Part shown: in pieces, positions 51,551 through 59,803 of the stretch | Position numbering within the stretch: position 1 is the first letter of the stretch | How the letters are laid out: each line of letters opens with the position of its first letter | NCBI RefSeq assembly: GCF_041435355.1 | Contig: NZ_CP108444.1 | Coordinates: 372,001 to 436,000, forward strand | Source of the DNA: Streptomyces sp. NBC_01276 | Lineage (GTDB): Bacteria > Actinomycetota > Actinomycetes > Streptomycetales > Streptomycetaceae | DNA: 64,000 nt | Direction: 5' to 3' | Notes under the pieces: model-generated | The model's input: only the letters and a program-made list of their open reading frames with translations | Told to the model about the DNA's origin: nothing | The model's database searches: none | Position numbers and translations under genes: made by a program

Positions 51551-52450
51551 TCAGGGCGTCGCCACGGGGGCGGCGAGGGCCGCGTCGCCGGCGAGCAGGC
51601 GCTCCTCCAGGAAGGCGAGGACCCGCAGGTGGTAGGTGCGGGCGGCCCAGCCGAGACTGATGTTATGGCCGGAATCGGGCTGGCGGACGGCCTCCGCGGC
51701 CCGAGGCAGCGGACTCAGGAGTTCCTCCAGAGCCGCGCCGTCGGTCCTCCACCACAGCTCCTGTTCCGCGAAGGTGAAGCGGACGGGGACCCCCACCCGG
51801 GCCGCGACGGCGGGATACATGTCCGGCCAGCGCATGGTCTCCCGGGCCTCCAGGACCGGCACCGGACGGATCAGTTCCGCGCCCTGCCGGAAGGCGTCCG
51901 GGGGGTAGAAGCGCAACGCCCCCCAGTGGCGGCGCCACTGACCCCTCAGGTCCGCCGCCCCGGGCAGCTCCCCGAGCTCCACGGCGAAGCGCCGGCCGAG
52001 CCCGCACAGGTCCACGCCGAGCGGCGCGAAACCGCCCCCGGCGCCCGCGGCGGACAGGGCGAGCCGGCCGCCGTTGGAGTGGGCCACGAGGAAGTAGCCC
52101 GCTCCGAGTTCGTGGCCGCGGGCGAAGTCCTCCAGGGCCGCGAGGAGGGTCTCGGTCTGCCCGGCGAGCTCCTGCCCCTCGGGCAGTGCCGCCGCCGACG
52201 CCCCGTAGCCGGGCCGGTCCAGGGAGAGGACGGTGTAGCCCAGGGAGGCGCCGAGTTCGAGCAGCGAGAGCCCGGGGCGGGCCCGGCTGTCGAAGTAACC
52301 GGCGCTCATGCCGGCGCCGTGCAGGGCCACCACGACGGCCCGGGGCACGGGCTGCGCCGGCAGGGCGAGCAGCCCCGACAGCGGGATCCCGCCCGCGTCG
52401 AGGGTGAGGGCCCGCACCCCGGGCGTGCCGGGCTGAGGCGAGGTGGCCAT
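51551..52450 (-). CDS. Alpha/beta hydrolase
   Basis: A 299-residue alpha/beta hydrolase. The nucleophile elbow is LVAHSNGGRLAL, the oxyanion region VVVALHGAGMSAG, and the catalytic His is in DSGHNISLG. The substrate is unknown. It is the last gene of the minus-strand aromatic block and may cleave a thioester, ester or lactone in that pathway. It ends 182 bp before the start of the TrpF-like gene and is not obviously part of the nucleoside cassette. Confidence 0.82.
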   Translation of the reverse strand: MATSPQPGTPGVRALTLDAGGIPLSGLLALPAQPVPRAVVVALHGAGMSAGYFDSRARPGLSLLELGASLGYTVLSLDRPGYGASAAALPEGQELAGQTETLLAALEDFARGHELGAGYFLVAHSNGGRLALSAAGAGGGFAPLGVDLCGLGRRFAVELGELPGAADLRGQWRRHWGALRFYPPDAFRQGAELIRPVPVLEARETMRWPDMYPAVAARVGVPVRFTFAEQELWWRTDGAALEELLSPLPRAAEAVRQPDSGHNISLGWAARTYHLRVLAFLEERLLAGDAALAAPVATP

Positions 52451-52483
52451 TCGGGTTCTCCTGGCGGATCGGGGGTCGGAAGG

Positions 52484-52762
52484 TCAGCGGCGCGCGGCCC
52501 GGGACCGGGCCAGGGCGATCCCCCAGGCCGCCCGGCGGCGCAGCAGCGTCGTCAGCGCGACGGACGGGAGGCGGCCGGCGGACGGCCGGCCCGGAACACG
52601 GGCCTGCGCGGAGTCCCGGCCCTGCGGGTGGGCACCGGCCGGCCCGGACGCCGGGGGCCGGGGGCCGGCCGCGGCGGGCCCGGAGCCCTCGTGCGGCAGG
52701 CCCCGCTCGCGGGCGGGCGCGTACGCGGGGACGAGGTATCCGGCGATGCGGACGGCGTTCAC
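52484..52762 (-). CDS. Small Pro/Arg-rich open frame, doubtful gene
   Basis: A 92-codon frame starting at ATG 52762, 7 bp after the SnoaL-like stop. The first 20 residues (VRIAGYLVPAYAPARERG) look ordered and faintly recall the N-terminus of FabH-like ketosynthases. The rest is Pro/Gly/Arg-rich low complexity. It may be a remnant or a non-coding spacer. If it is not a gene, 52451-52769 holds nothing else recognisable. Confidence 0.3.
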   Translation of the reverse strand: MNAVRIAGYLVPAYAPARERGLPHEGSGPAAAGPRPPASGPAGAHPQGRDSAQARVPGRPSAGRLPSVALTTLLRRRAAWGIALARSRAARR

Positions 52763-52769
52763 CGGGCGC

Positions 52770-53267
52770 TCACCCCCGGGCCCCGGCGAACTCGGGCAGG
52801 GGGTCGCCGGAGGACCACACGACGTGGAAGGCGACCTCGCTCAGCCGCCAGCCGTCCGCGGTCCGCACGGCCCGGGCGTCGTAGTAGCCGCCCACTTCGA
52901 ACGGCCGGGAGGACTCCGGATCCGCGTGGTGGACGTGGGTGGCGATCAGGTGGACGCGCAGCGCGGCCCCGTCCCCGTCGAGGGTGACGGAGTGGTTGGT
53001 GCTGAGGTGATGGGTCCGCGCCCAGCGCGTCCTGGCCTCCCGCTGGAAGGCGGTGAAGCCCTCGACGCCCCGGCAGCGGCCGATGGGGAAGAGGAAGGTG
53101 GCGTCCTCGGTGCAGAGGTCGGCGAAGGCGGCCTCGTCGTGGCCGGCTCCGCCGAGCGCGTCGAGGGCGAGGACGTAGCGGTCGAAGAGTTCCCGTAGCT
53201 CGATGCGGTCGCGCATGAGCCCCACCTGGGCGCGCAGGTCCGCGATGTCGTCGGGTTGCGTGGGCAA
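52770..53267 (-). CDS. SnoaL-like (NTF2-fold) protein
   Basis: A 165-residue protein with the SnoaL_4-type arrangement: an N-terminal helix with RIELRELFDRYVLALD, LCTEDATFLFP, HHLSTNHSVTLDGD, and a C-terminal DGWRLSEVAFHVVWSSG. The fold serves cyclases, hydroxylases and dehydratases in aromatic polyketide pathways. The TTG start at 53267 has a good AGGAG site; it is a rare codon but the only well-placed one. The exact reaction is unknown. Confidence 0.78.
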   Translation of the reverse strand: MPTQPDDIADLRAQVGLMRDRIELRELFDRYVLALDALGGAGHDEAAFADLCTEDATFLFPIGRCRGVEGFTAFQREARTRWARTHHLSTNHSVTLDGDGAALRVHLIATHVHHADPESSRPFEVGGYYDARAVRTADGWRLSEVAFHVVWSSGDPLPEFAGARG

Positions 53268-53340
53268 GGTCCGCTCCTGGTGAAGGACGTCTCGGGCGGG
53301 ATGCGGGCGGCTCGGCGCGGGACCACGGCGGTGTCGGCGG

Positions 53341-54645
53341 TCAGGACCGGCCGCCGACGAACTCCTTGACGGAGGCGATGACGTAGTCGAGCATCTCGTC
53401 GGTCAGGGCCGGGTACACGCCGATCCAGAAGGTCTGGTCGGTGATGATGTCGCTGTTGGTGAGGTCGCCGACGATGCGGTGGGGCTCACCGATGTAGGCG
53501 GGGTGGCGGGTGAGGTTGCCCGCGAACAGCCGCCGGGTGCCGATCTTCCGCCCCTCCAGGAAGTCCACGAGGGCGGCCCGGGTGTAGGGCGCCTCCGGGT
53601 CCACGGTGAGCGCGAACCCGAACCAGCTCGGGTCGCTGCGCGGGGTGGCCTCCGGCAGGATCAGGTACGGCAGGCCGTCGAGGCCGTCGCGCAGCCGTCG
53701 CCAGTTGCGGCGCCGGGCGTCGCAGAAGTCGTCCAGCTTGTCGAGCTGGGTCAGGCCGAGGGCCGCCTGGATGTCGGTGGCCTTCAGGTTGTACCCCACG
53801 TGGGAGAAGATGTACTTGTGGTCGTACCCCTCCGGGAGGGTGCCCATCTGGTAGTCGAAGCGCTTGAGGCACTTGTTGGTCTCGCCCGGCTCGCACCAGC
53901 AGTCCCGGCCCCAGTCGCGCAGGGACTCCACGATCCGCGCGAGGGCCAGGTTCGAGGTCAGCACGCAGCCGCCCTCGCCCATCGTGAGGTGGTGCGCCGG
54001 GTAGAAGCTCACGGTGGTGATGTCGCCGAAGGTGCCCGTCAGCTGTCCGTCGTAGGTGGAGCCGACGGCGTCGCAGTTGTCCTCGATGAGGAACAGGTCG
54101 TGTTCCTGGGCGAGTTGCGCGATCTCCGCGACCTCGAAGGGGTTGCCGAGGGCGTGGGCGATCATGATGGCGCGGGTCTTGGGTCCGATGGCCCGGGCCA
54201 CCCGTTCGGCCGTGGTGTTGTACGTGCCGAGCTCGACGTCGACGAAGACCGGGACGAGCCCGTTCTGGATGATCGGGTTGACGGTCGTCGGGAAGCCGGC
54301 GGCCACCGTGATCACCTCGTCGCCGCGCCGCAGCCGCCGGTCCTCCAGCAGGTGCGAGGTGAAGGCGGTCATGGCCAGCAGGTTCGCCGAGGAACCGGAG
54401 TTGGTCAGGTGCGCCTTGCGCCGCCCCAGCTTGCGGGCGAAGCGCGACTCGAACCGCCGCGAACTGGGTCCGGCGGCGATCCGCATCTCCAGCGCCGCCT
54501 CGACCAGCGCCGTACGGTCCCGCTCGTCCAGTACGGCCCCGGCCGGCCAGATCTCGGTCGTGCCCGGGACGAAGGGACGCTCGTCCTGCGCGTCCAGGTG
54601 GAACTTGGCGGTCTCGTCGAGGATCAGTCCCTTGTGGACGTTCAT
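53341..54645 (-). CDS. NDP-4-keto-6-deoxyhexose 3-dehydratase (RfbH/SpnQ-like)
   Basis: A 434-residue PMP-dependent enzyme of the DegT fold. In SFYPAHHLTMGEGG, His stands where aminotransferases have the PLP Lys, the signature of C-3 dehydratases. The Cys-containing WGRDCWCEPGETNKC stretch is the iron-sulfur segment found in CDP-sugar E1 and SpnQ-type enzymes. It removes the C-3 oxygen to give 2,3,6- or 3,6-deoxy sugars such as rhodinose or forosamine precursors. The 2-deoxygenation genes at 26-29 kb could feed it. ATG 54645 has an AAGGGA site. Confidence 0.92.
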   Translation of the reverse strand: MNVHKGLILDETAKFHLDAQDERPFVPGTTEIWPAGAVLDERDRTALVEAALEMRIAAGPSSRRFESRFARKLGRRKAHLTNSGSSANLLAMTAFTSHLLEDRRLRRGDEVITVAAGFPTTVNPIIQNGLVPVFVDVELGTYNTTAERVARAIGPKTRAIMIAHALGNPFEVAEIAQLAQEHDLFLIEDNCDAVGSTYDGQLTGTFGDITTVSFYPAHHLTMGEGGCVLTSNLALARIVESLRDWGRDCWCEPGETNKCLKRFDYQMGTLPEGYDHKYIFSHVGYNLKATDIQAALGLTQLDKLDDFCDARRRNWRRLRDGLDGLPYLILPEATPRSDPSWFGFALTVDPEAPYTRAALVDFLEGRKIGTRRLFAGNLTRHPAYIGEPHRIVGDLTNSDIITDQTFWIGVYPALTDEMLDYVIASVKEFVGGRS

Positions 54646-54786
54646 GGTGTATCCCTTTCCCGGCCCTCTCGGCCGGATGGTGGTCACGACGGTGCCCCGC
54701 CCCCGTACCGCCCGGGCGGGAGGCCGGGGCGGTACGGGGGCGGGGCAGGGACGGCGTGGTCGGGTGCGGCGGGGGAGCCGCGATCG

Positions 54787-54913
54787 GTACGGGTCCGGGC
54801 CGTACGGGTCCGGGCGTACGGGTCCGGGCGTGCCGGGGGCAGGGCCGTGCGGGGGGCCGGGCCGGGCGGGGCCGGCTCAGGCCGCCCGGCTCAGGCCGCC
54901 CGGCTCAGGCCGC
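54787..54913. repeat. Two short tandem repeat arrays running into the accE stop
   Basis: Three units of GTACGGGTCCGGG (starts 54787, 54802, 54816) are followed by three perfect 14-bp units CCGGCTCAGGCCGC (54872-54913). The last array contains the stop codon of the AccE-like gene. The rest of 54646-54904 has no gene. Confidence 0.85.
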
Positions 54914-55135
54914 CCCCGACGGTTCGTCACGCCGGCCGTGCGAGCCGGCGAAGGGGCGCGTCCGCGCCGAGGGGCACCGGCGCGCCAGCGCGGGCCCGCC
55001 GCCGGCGGTGCCGCCGTGCTGGCCCTCGTAGGCAGCCGCCCGGGCCAGGACCGCGGCGGTCAGCGCCGCCAGTTGCTCGGTGTCGGGCCGTCCCCGCACC
55101 AGACGCACGAGTTGGCCCTGCTGATGGGTGTCCAC
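54905..55135 (-). CDS. Acyl-CoA carboxylase epsilon-subunit-like small protein
   Basis: A 76-residue protein with the AccE/PccE core VRLVRGRPDTEQLAALTAAV. Epsilon subunits stabilise the alpha-beta complexes that make malonyl- or methylmalonyl-CoA in actinomycetes. GTG 55135 has GAGGAG 8 bp upstream. No carboxylase beta subunit is in this window. The C-terminal half is Arg/Gly-rich, and the stop lies in a 14-bp tandem repeat, so its length may vary among strains. It may boost malonyl-CoA supply for the aromatic PKS. Confidence 0.75.
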   Translation of the reverse strand: MDTHQQGQLVRLVRGRPDTEQLAALTAAVLARAAAYEGQHGGTAGGGPALARRCPSARTRPFAGSHGRRDEPSGAA

Positions 55136-55224
55136 GGACTGCTCCTCGGGTCGTGACCTCCCGTCGCGGCCGCCGCGGCGGGTCTGCGTGACTGCGGCCG
55201 CGGCCCCGCCCGGGGCCACGGCCC

Positions 55225-56175
55225 TCAGACGGGGGTGGGGGCGAGGGCGGCGAGCGTCCCGGCCAGGCCCTCGGCGGTGTGCGTGGCGTGGATCCGGGCC
55301 TCGGGCAGGATGCGGCGGACCAGCCCGCCGAGCACCTGTCCGGGGCCCACCTCCACGAACCGGTGGGTGCCCGAGGCAGCGAGCGTCCCGACGGCCTGGG
55401 TCCAGCGCACCGGGGTGGTGAGCTGGCTGCGCAGGGCGACGACGGCCTCGGTGGCGGTGGCCACCCATCCGCCGGTGACACCGGAGACGAGCGGCACGGC
55501 CGGATCGCGGAACTCCGTGGCGATCAGCGTCTCGGTGAACTCCGCCTCGGCCTCGCGCAGCAGGCTGGAGTGGAAGGGGCCGCCCGTGCGCAGCCAGGTC
55601 ACCCGGGCCCCGGCCGCGCCGGCCGCCTCCGCGACGTGGGCCACCGCCTGCGCCTCCCCGGAGACCACGGTCTGGCGGGGTCCGTTGTCCCCGGCCACCT
55701 CCACCACGCGGGAGGTGGCCGCGCGGGCCTCGGCGCACAGTCGCGCCAGGTCCGCGCGGCCCGGACCGCTGACGGCGACCGTGGAGCTGCCGATGCGGTC
55801 CCCGACCGTGGCGACGAGTTCGCTGCGCAGCCGGACGAGCCACAGCGCCTCGGTCCACTCCAGGACGCCCGCCGCCACCAGCGCCGCGTACTCGCCGAGG
55901 CTGTGCCCGACGACCGCGTCCGGCTCCACGCCCTCGCCGCGCAGCACCTCCAGTACGGCCAGGCTCGTCAGGAAGACGGCCGGCTGGGCCACCGCCGGAT
56001 CCTCGAACGCCCGGGCGGAGCCGTCCCGCAGGAGTTGCGAGAGCGGGATGCCGAGGATGTCGTCGGCGGTGCGGTAGTACGTGGCGGCGAGGTCCGGCCG
56101 CAGGGCGAGCAGCTCCGCTGCCGGACCGGCGTGGGCGGATCCCTGTCCCGGGAAGACGAAGGCGGTGCGGGTCAT
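55225..56175 (-). CDS. Discrete malonyl-CoA:ACP acyltransferase (FabD-like)
   Basis: A 316-residue acyltransferase with FVFPGQGSAHA, the active-site GHSLGEYAAL and GGPFHSSLL with the second catalytic His. It loads malonyl or a starter unit onto carrier proteins. Most type II PKSs borrow the fatty-acid FabD, so a dedicated copy suggests either extra malonyl supply or a special starter. It lies 5 bp after the phosphopantetheinyl transferase gene. Confidence 0.92.
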   Translation of the reverse strand: MTRTAFVFPGQGSAHAGPAAELLALRPDLAATYYRTADDILGIPLSQLLRDGSARAFEDPAVAQPAVFLTSLAVLEVLRGEGVEPDAVVGHSLGEYAALVAAGVLEWTEALWLVRLRSELVATVGDRIGSSTVAVSGPGRADLARLCAEARAATSRVVEVAGDNGPRQTVVSGEAQAVAHVAEAAGAAGARVTWLRTGGPFHSSLLREAEAEFTETLIATEFRDPAVPLVSGVTGGWVATATEAVVALRSQLTTPVRWTQAVGTLAASGTHRFVEVGPGQVLGGLVRRILPEARIHATHTAEGLAGTLAALAPTPV

Positions 56176-56179
56176 CCGG

Positions 56180-57025
56180 TCACGTCCCTATCTGCGGTCG
56201 GCTGGCGAGGACCGCGGGGAGCGGTCCGGGGGCGGTGGCCCCGCAGACCGCGTGGTCGGCGGAGAGCCAGTGGTCGGGCACCCACCGGACGTCGACCACC
56301 GCGGGGACCGGCCCGGTCACGGCGACCGCCGCGGCGTGGGTGGTGTCGGCGGGGACGCCGACCATGGTCCAGCCGTCGGGGTGACGGTCCTGGTCGGTGC
56401 CGAGGTAGTCCTCGGCGGGCGAACGGCTCAACCCTGTCCCGATGCCCTTGAGGAATGCTTCCTTCCGGGTCCAGATCTGGCCGAACAGGTGCCGCCGCTC
56501 CTCGCCGGACGCCGCCTCCGCGATCTCCAGCTGCTCGTCCGGGTGCAGTGCCCTGGAGCAGATGTCGACCGTCTCCGCGCCGGGCAGCTTCTCCACGTCG
56601 ACGCCCAGCGGCACGGTGGCGACACCGACCATGGCCACTCCCCCGCTGTGCGAGAGGGAGTAGTGAAGGGGCGGCGGCGGGGGCGACAGGGCGGGGCGTC
56701 CGTGCGGCTCTCCGCACCCGGGGCACGGCTCGCGCATGAAGCGGACGTCCGGGGGCGCGATGGCCGTGTACCGCCCGAGCAGGCGGCGCACCGCGACGTG
56801 CGCGGCGGCGTAGAGCAGGCCGTCCGACCTGCGGATGAAGGAGTCGGTGCGCTTGCGCTCCGACGCGTCCAGGTCGTCGAGTGCCAGGGCTTCGGCGTCC
56901 GCCCCGGTGGGGCGGCGGATCAGCCACAGGTCGACCCGGTCGGCGGACAGGGTGAACTCGGGGCGCGCGAGGTCGCGGTGGTTCACCACCGGGTTCGCGG
57001 CCGGCAGAAGGGTCGTCGTCGTCAT
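56180..57025 (-). CDS. 4'-Phosphopantetheinyl transferase (Sfp type)
   Basis: A 281-residue enzyme that converts apo-ACP/PCP to holo form. It shows YSLSHSGGVAMVGV, the Mg-binding GVDVEKL, and the IWTRKEAFLKGIG signature. ATG 57025 overlaps the stop of the upstream ACP gene (ATGA). It could serve the ACPs here, the modular PKS and the NRPS of the cassette. Confidence 0.93.
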   Translation of the reverse strand: MTTTTLLPAANPVVNHRDLARPEFTLSADRVDLWLIRRPTGADAEALALDDLDASERKRTDSFIRRSDGLLYAAAHVAVRRLLGRYTAIAPPDVRFMREPCPGCGEPHGRPALSPPPPPLHYSLSHSGGVAMVGVATVPLGVDVEKLPGAETVDICSRALHPDEQLEIAEAASGEERRHLFGQIWTRKEAFLKGIGTGLSRSPAEDYLGTDQDRHPDGWTMVGVPADTTHAAAVAVTGPVPAVVDVRWVPDHWLSADHAVCGATAPGPLPAVLASRPQIGT

Positions 57026-57399
57026 GCCGTCACCGCAGCCCCGTGCAGGTGGGCCTCGGGGCCGAGCTGGCCGGCGAGGCAGTCGATGAGTTCCTGCGCG
57101 CTGTTGGCCAGCAGCAGCCGCTGGAGGTTCACGTCGACGCCGAGGGTGGCCTCCATCCGGTACTGGAGCTCTATACCGGAGATCGAGCCGATCCCGAGGC
57201 AGCCCATGGGGCGGCCCGTGGTGTCGACGAGGTGCGGCTCGATCCCGAGGATGCGGCCGAGTTCCTCACGGACGTACTGCTCCAGGATCCGGGTGCGCTC
57301 GCGCAGCCCGGCCGTGGACAGGATCGCCATGTCGGGCCGGGTCATGTGGACCAGGCCGTTGTCTGTCTCGTATGTCTGTGACATGTGGAGTGTGTTCAT
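57022..57399 (-). CDS. Free-standing acyl carrier protein with atypical sequence
   Basis: A 125-residue carrier protein; the attachment Ser is in CLGIGSISGIELQYRM. It resembles ACPs of modular PKSs more than the ~90-residue type II ACP at 61459. About 35 residues precede the ACP helix bundle. It is translationally coupled to the exporter gene before it and the phosphopantetheinyl transferase gene after it. With the discrete acyltransferase it may carry a starter unit or a side-chain acyl group. Confidence 0.82.
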   Translation of the reverse strand: MNTLHMSQTYETDNGLVHMTRPDMAILSTAGLRERTRILEQYVREELGRILGIEPHLVDTTGRPMGCLGIGSISGIELQYRMEATLGVDVNLQRLLLANSAQELIDCLAGQLGPEAHLHGAAVTA

Positions 57400-58874
57400 A
57401 GTGCTTTCCGGGTCGGGACGGACGGGTGTCCCCGTCCGTCCGTGGTCGGGAGTGCCGGGTCGGGAAGACGAGGGGATCCCGGCACGGGAGGGTGACGGCC
57501 GCGCGCGGGCGCCAGCCCACCGAGGGCGACGCCCGCGCCGGCCAGGCCGACGAGGGTGACCAGCCAGAGTGCGGAGCCCCGGCCGGCCGCGTACAGCGCG
57601 GACGTCAGGGCCACGGTCAGGGCCGCCCCGAGCTGTACGCAGGTCTGGTAGAGCCCGCCCCCCGCCGCCTGGAGTCCGGGCGGGAGCGAAGCGGTGGCCT
57701 GGAGGTGCAGGGCGGTGAAGGCGAGCACGAACGCGACGCCCACGCAGGCGGTCGCGGGCAGCAGGTCGGTGTGGTGCACCGGCCCCCCGCCGGTGTGCGG
57801 GTAGAGGGCGTAGCCGAGCGGTGCGGCGGCCGCGCCCGCCGCGACGGCGCGGGCCGGGCCCAGCCGGGTGGCGATCCGCGCCGAGTGCAGGGCGCTCAGC
57901 GCGAGCGGTGCGGCGGCCGGAAGGAAGGCCACCGCGGTCTGCCAGGGGCTCCAGCCGGCCTCCCTCAGGTGGAGGGTGGCGATGAGCAGGAAGCCCACGT
58001 ACGAGCCGTTGAGCGCGGCCGCCCCCAGCGCGGAGCGCAGCAGCGGCGCGTGCCGCAGCAGCGCGGTCCGCAGGAGCGGGCGCGCGGCGGTGCGTTCGGC
58101 CCGTACGAGGACGGTGGCGCACACCAGTGCCCCCGCGAACGCGAGGGCCGCGCGGTGCCGTTGCCCGGCCGGAGCGCCGAGGCCGCTGAGTCCGTCCACC
58201 AGCAGCAGGACGGTCGCGGTCAGTGCGAGCGCGGCGGTCACCGCCCGCCACCGGTCCCCGGCGGCCGGGCGGGGACCGGGCCGGTCCCGGGGTACGAGCA
58301 CCAGGCCGACCGCGAACAGCAGCAGGGCGACGGGGGCCGGGAACGCGAAGGTCCAGCGCCAGCCGGAGCCGGTGAGCAGCCCCGACAGGAGCAGGCCGGC
58401 GCAGAACCCGGCGGCGCCGAAGAAGGAGTAGAGGGACACGGCCCGGCGGCGGGCCGGGCCGTCGGGGACGGCCGCCATGACGATGGCCAGGCCCGTGGGG
58501 GCGGTCAGCGCCACGCAGCCGCCCTTGACCACGCGGGTGACGGTCAGCAGGGCCGCGCTGTCGGTCAGCGCGCCCCCGAGGGAGGCGGCGGCGAAGACGA
58601 GGAGCGCGGCGAGGAAGACCGGGCGGCGGCCGAGGTGTTCGACGAGCCGGCCGCCGAGCAGCAGGAGCCCGCCGAAGCCCGCGGCGAACCCGCTGACGAG
58701 CCACTGCAGTTGGGGGACGGACAGTCCGAGGTCGGCGCCGACGGACGGCAGCGCCACCAGGGTCGCGGACACCTCCAATGCGTCGACCAGCATGTTCGCG
58801 GCGAGTACGGACACCAGGGCCGACCGGGCCCGGGGCCGCTCGCCGACGGGCGGGGTTCTCGTCGGGTACTGCAT
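57396..58874 (-). CDS. MFS drug exporter (DHA2-like, about 14 membrane segments)
   Basis: A 492-residue transporter. The motif A-like loop GGRLVEHLGRRPVF follows the second helix, and the helices are evenly spaced through the protein. The usual conserved Asp near helix 1 is within NMLVDALEVSATLVALP. Proton-driven export of the aromatic polyketide and self-resistance are likely. I chose ATG 58874; ATG 58937 is in frame but lacks a ribosome binding site. Confidence 0.88.
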   Translation of the reverse strand: MQYPTRTPPVGERPRARSALVSVLAANMLVDALEVSATLVALPSVGADLGLSVPQLQWLVSGFAAGFGGLLLLGGRLVEHLGRRPVFLAALLVFAAASLGGALTDSAALLTVTRVVKGGCVALTAPTGLAIVMAAVPDGPARRRAVSLYSFFGAAGFCAGLLLSGLLTGSGWRWTFAFPAPVALLLFAVGLVLVPRDRPGPRPAAGDRWRAVTAALALTATVLLLVDGLSGLGAPAGQRHRAALAFAGALVCATVLVRAERTAARPLLRTALLRHAPLLRSALGAAALNGSYVGFLLIATLHLREAGWSPWQTAVAFLPAAAPLALSALHSARIATRLGPARAVAAGAAAAPLGYALYPHTGGGPVHHTDLLPATACVGVAFVLAFTALHLQATASLPPGLQAAGGGLYQTCVQLGAALTVALTSALYAAGRGSALWLVTLVGLAGAGVALGGLAPARGRHPPVPGSPRLPDPALPTTDGRGHPSVPTRKAL

Positions 58875-59041
58875 GCTCACGTTTCGCCAGACGGTGGATA
58901 CGGAGGACTCGGGAACCGCGGGAGCCATGGGCGCCACGGGAAAGGGGAGGCGGGCCGCCGGGGAGGGATCCCCGGCGGCCCGCCCCGTCGCCGGCGCGGC
59001 GCGGGGTTGCGCCGGCGGTCTTCGGGCCGACGGCGTCCGGC

Positions 59042-59803
59042 TCAGCCGAGCAGGGTGCCGCCGGTGGCGTCGACGAAGGAGCCGGTGATCCAGCGGGCCT
59101 CGTCGGTGGCGAGGAAGGCCACCACGTCGGCGACGTCATCGGGCTCGCCGACACGGTTGAAGGTGGACAGCGCCGCCATCTGTTCGACGGCTTCGGGGAC
59201 GTCGAAGACCGGGTTGCCGTTGCGCGTGATGCCCGGCGCCACCGAGTTGATGGTGATGCCGCGCGGGCCGAGGGCCTTCGCGAAGTGCAGGGCGAGCTGT
59301 TCGAGGGCTCCCTTGCTCATCGCGTAGGCGATCTCGTCCGGGTTGGCGAACCGGGTCAGGCCGGAGGAGATGTTGATGATCCGGCCGCCGTCGGGCATGT
59401 TCCGCAGCGCCCGCTGGATCAGGAAGAACGGGGCCTTCGCGTTGACCGCGAAGATCCGGTCGAACTGGTCGGGGGTGATCGCGTCCGGTCCGACCCCGCC
59501 CATCACCCCGGCGTTGTTGACCAGGATGTGCAGGTCGGTGCTGCCGGTGCGGTCCAGCAGGTCCTGTTCCAGGAGGGCGAACAGCCCGTCCACGTCCCCG
59601 GGGACCCCGAGTTCGGCCCGTACCGCGAAGGCGCGGCCGCCGTCGCGTTCGACCGAGGCGACGACCTCCCGGGCGGCCTCCCCGTCGCTGGTGTAGTGGA
59701 CGGCCACGAGCGCGCCCTCCTCGGCCAGCCGGATCGCGGCCGCCCGGCCCATGCCCCGGCTCGATCCCGTGACCAGGGCCGTCCTGCCCGCGAGGCGCTC
59801 CAT
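59042..59803 (-). CDS. Probable nested gene: stand-alone SDR reductase from an internal start
   Basis: In the same frame as the hydroxylase-reductase fusion, ATG 59803 (MERLAGRTALVTG) lies exactly at the start of the SDR domain and has GGAG 7 nt upstream. This would give a 253-residue reductase. A nested reductase from an internal start is known for pgaM, where the extra subunit takes part in complex formation. Confidence 0.65.
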   Translation of the reverse strand: MERLAGRTALVTGSSRGMGRAAAIRLAEEGALVAVHYTSDGEAAREVVASVERDGGRAFAVRAELGVPGDVDGLFALLEQDLLDRTGSTDLHILVNNAGVMGGVGPDAITPDQFDRIFAVNAKAPFFLIQRALRNMPDGGRIINISSGLTRFANPDEIAYAMSKGALEQLALHFAKALGPRGITINSVAPGITRNGNPVFDVPEAVEQMAALSTFNRVGEPDDVADVVAFLATDEARWITGSFVDATGGTLLG

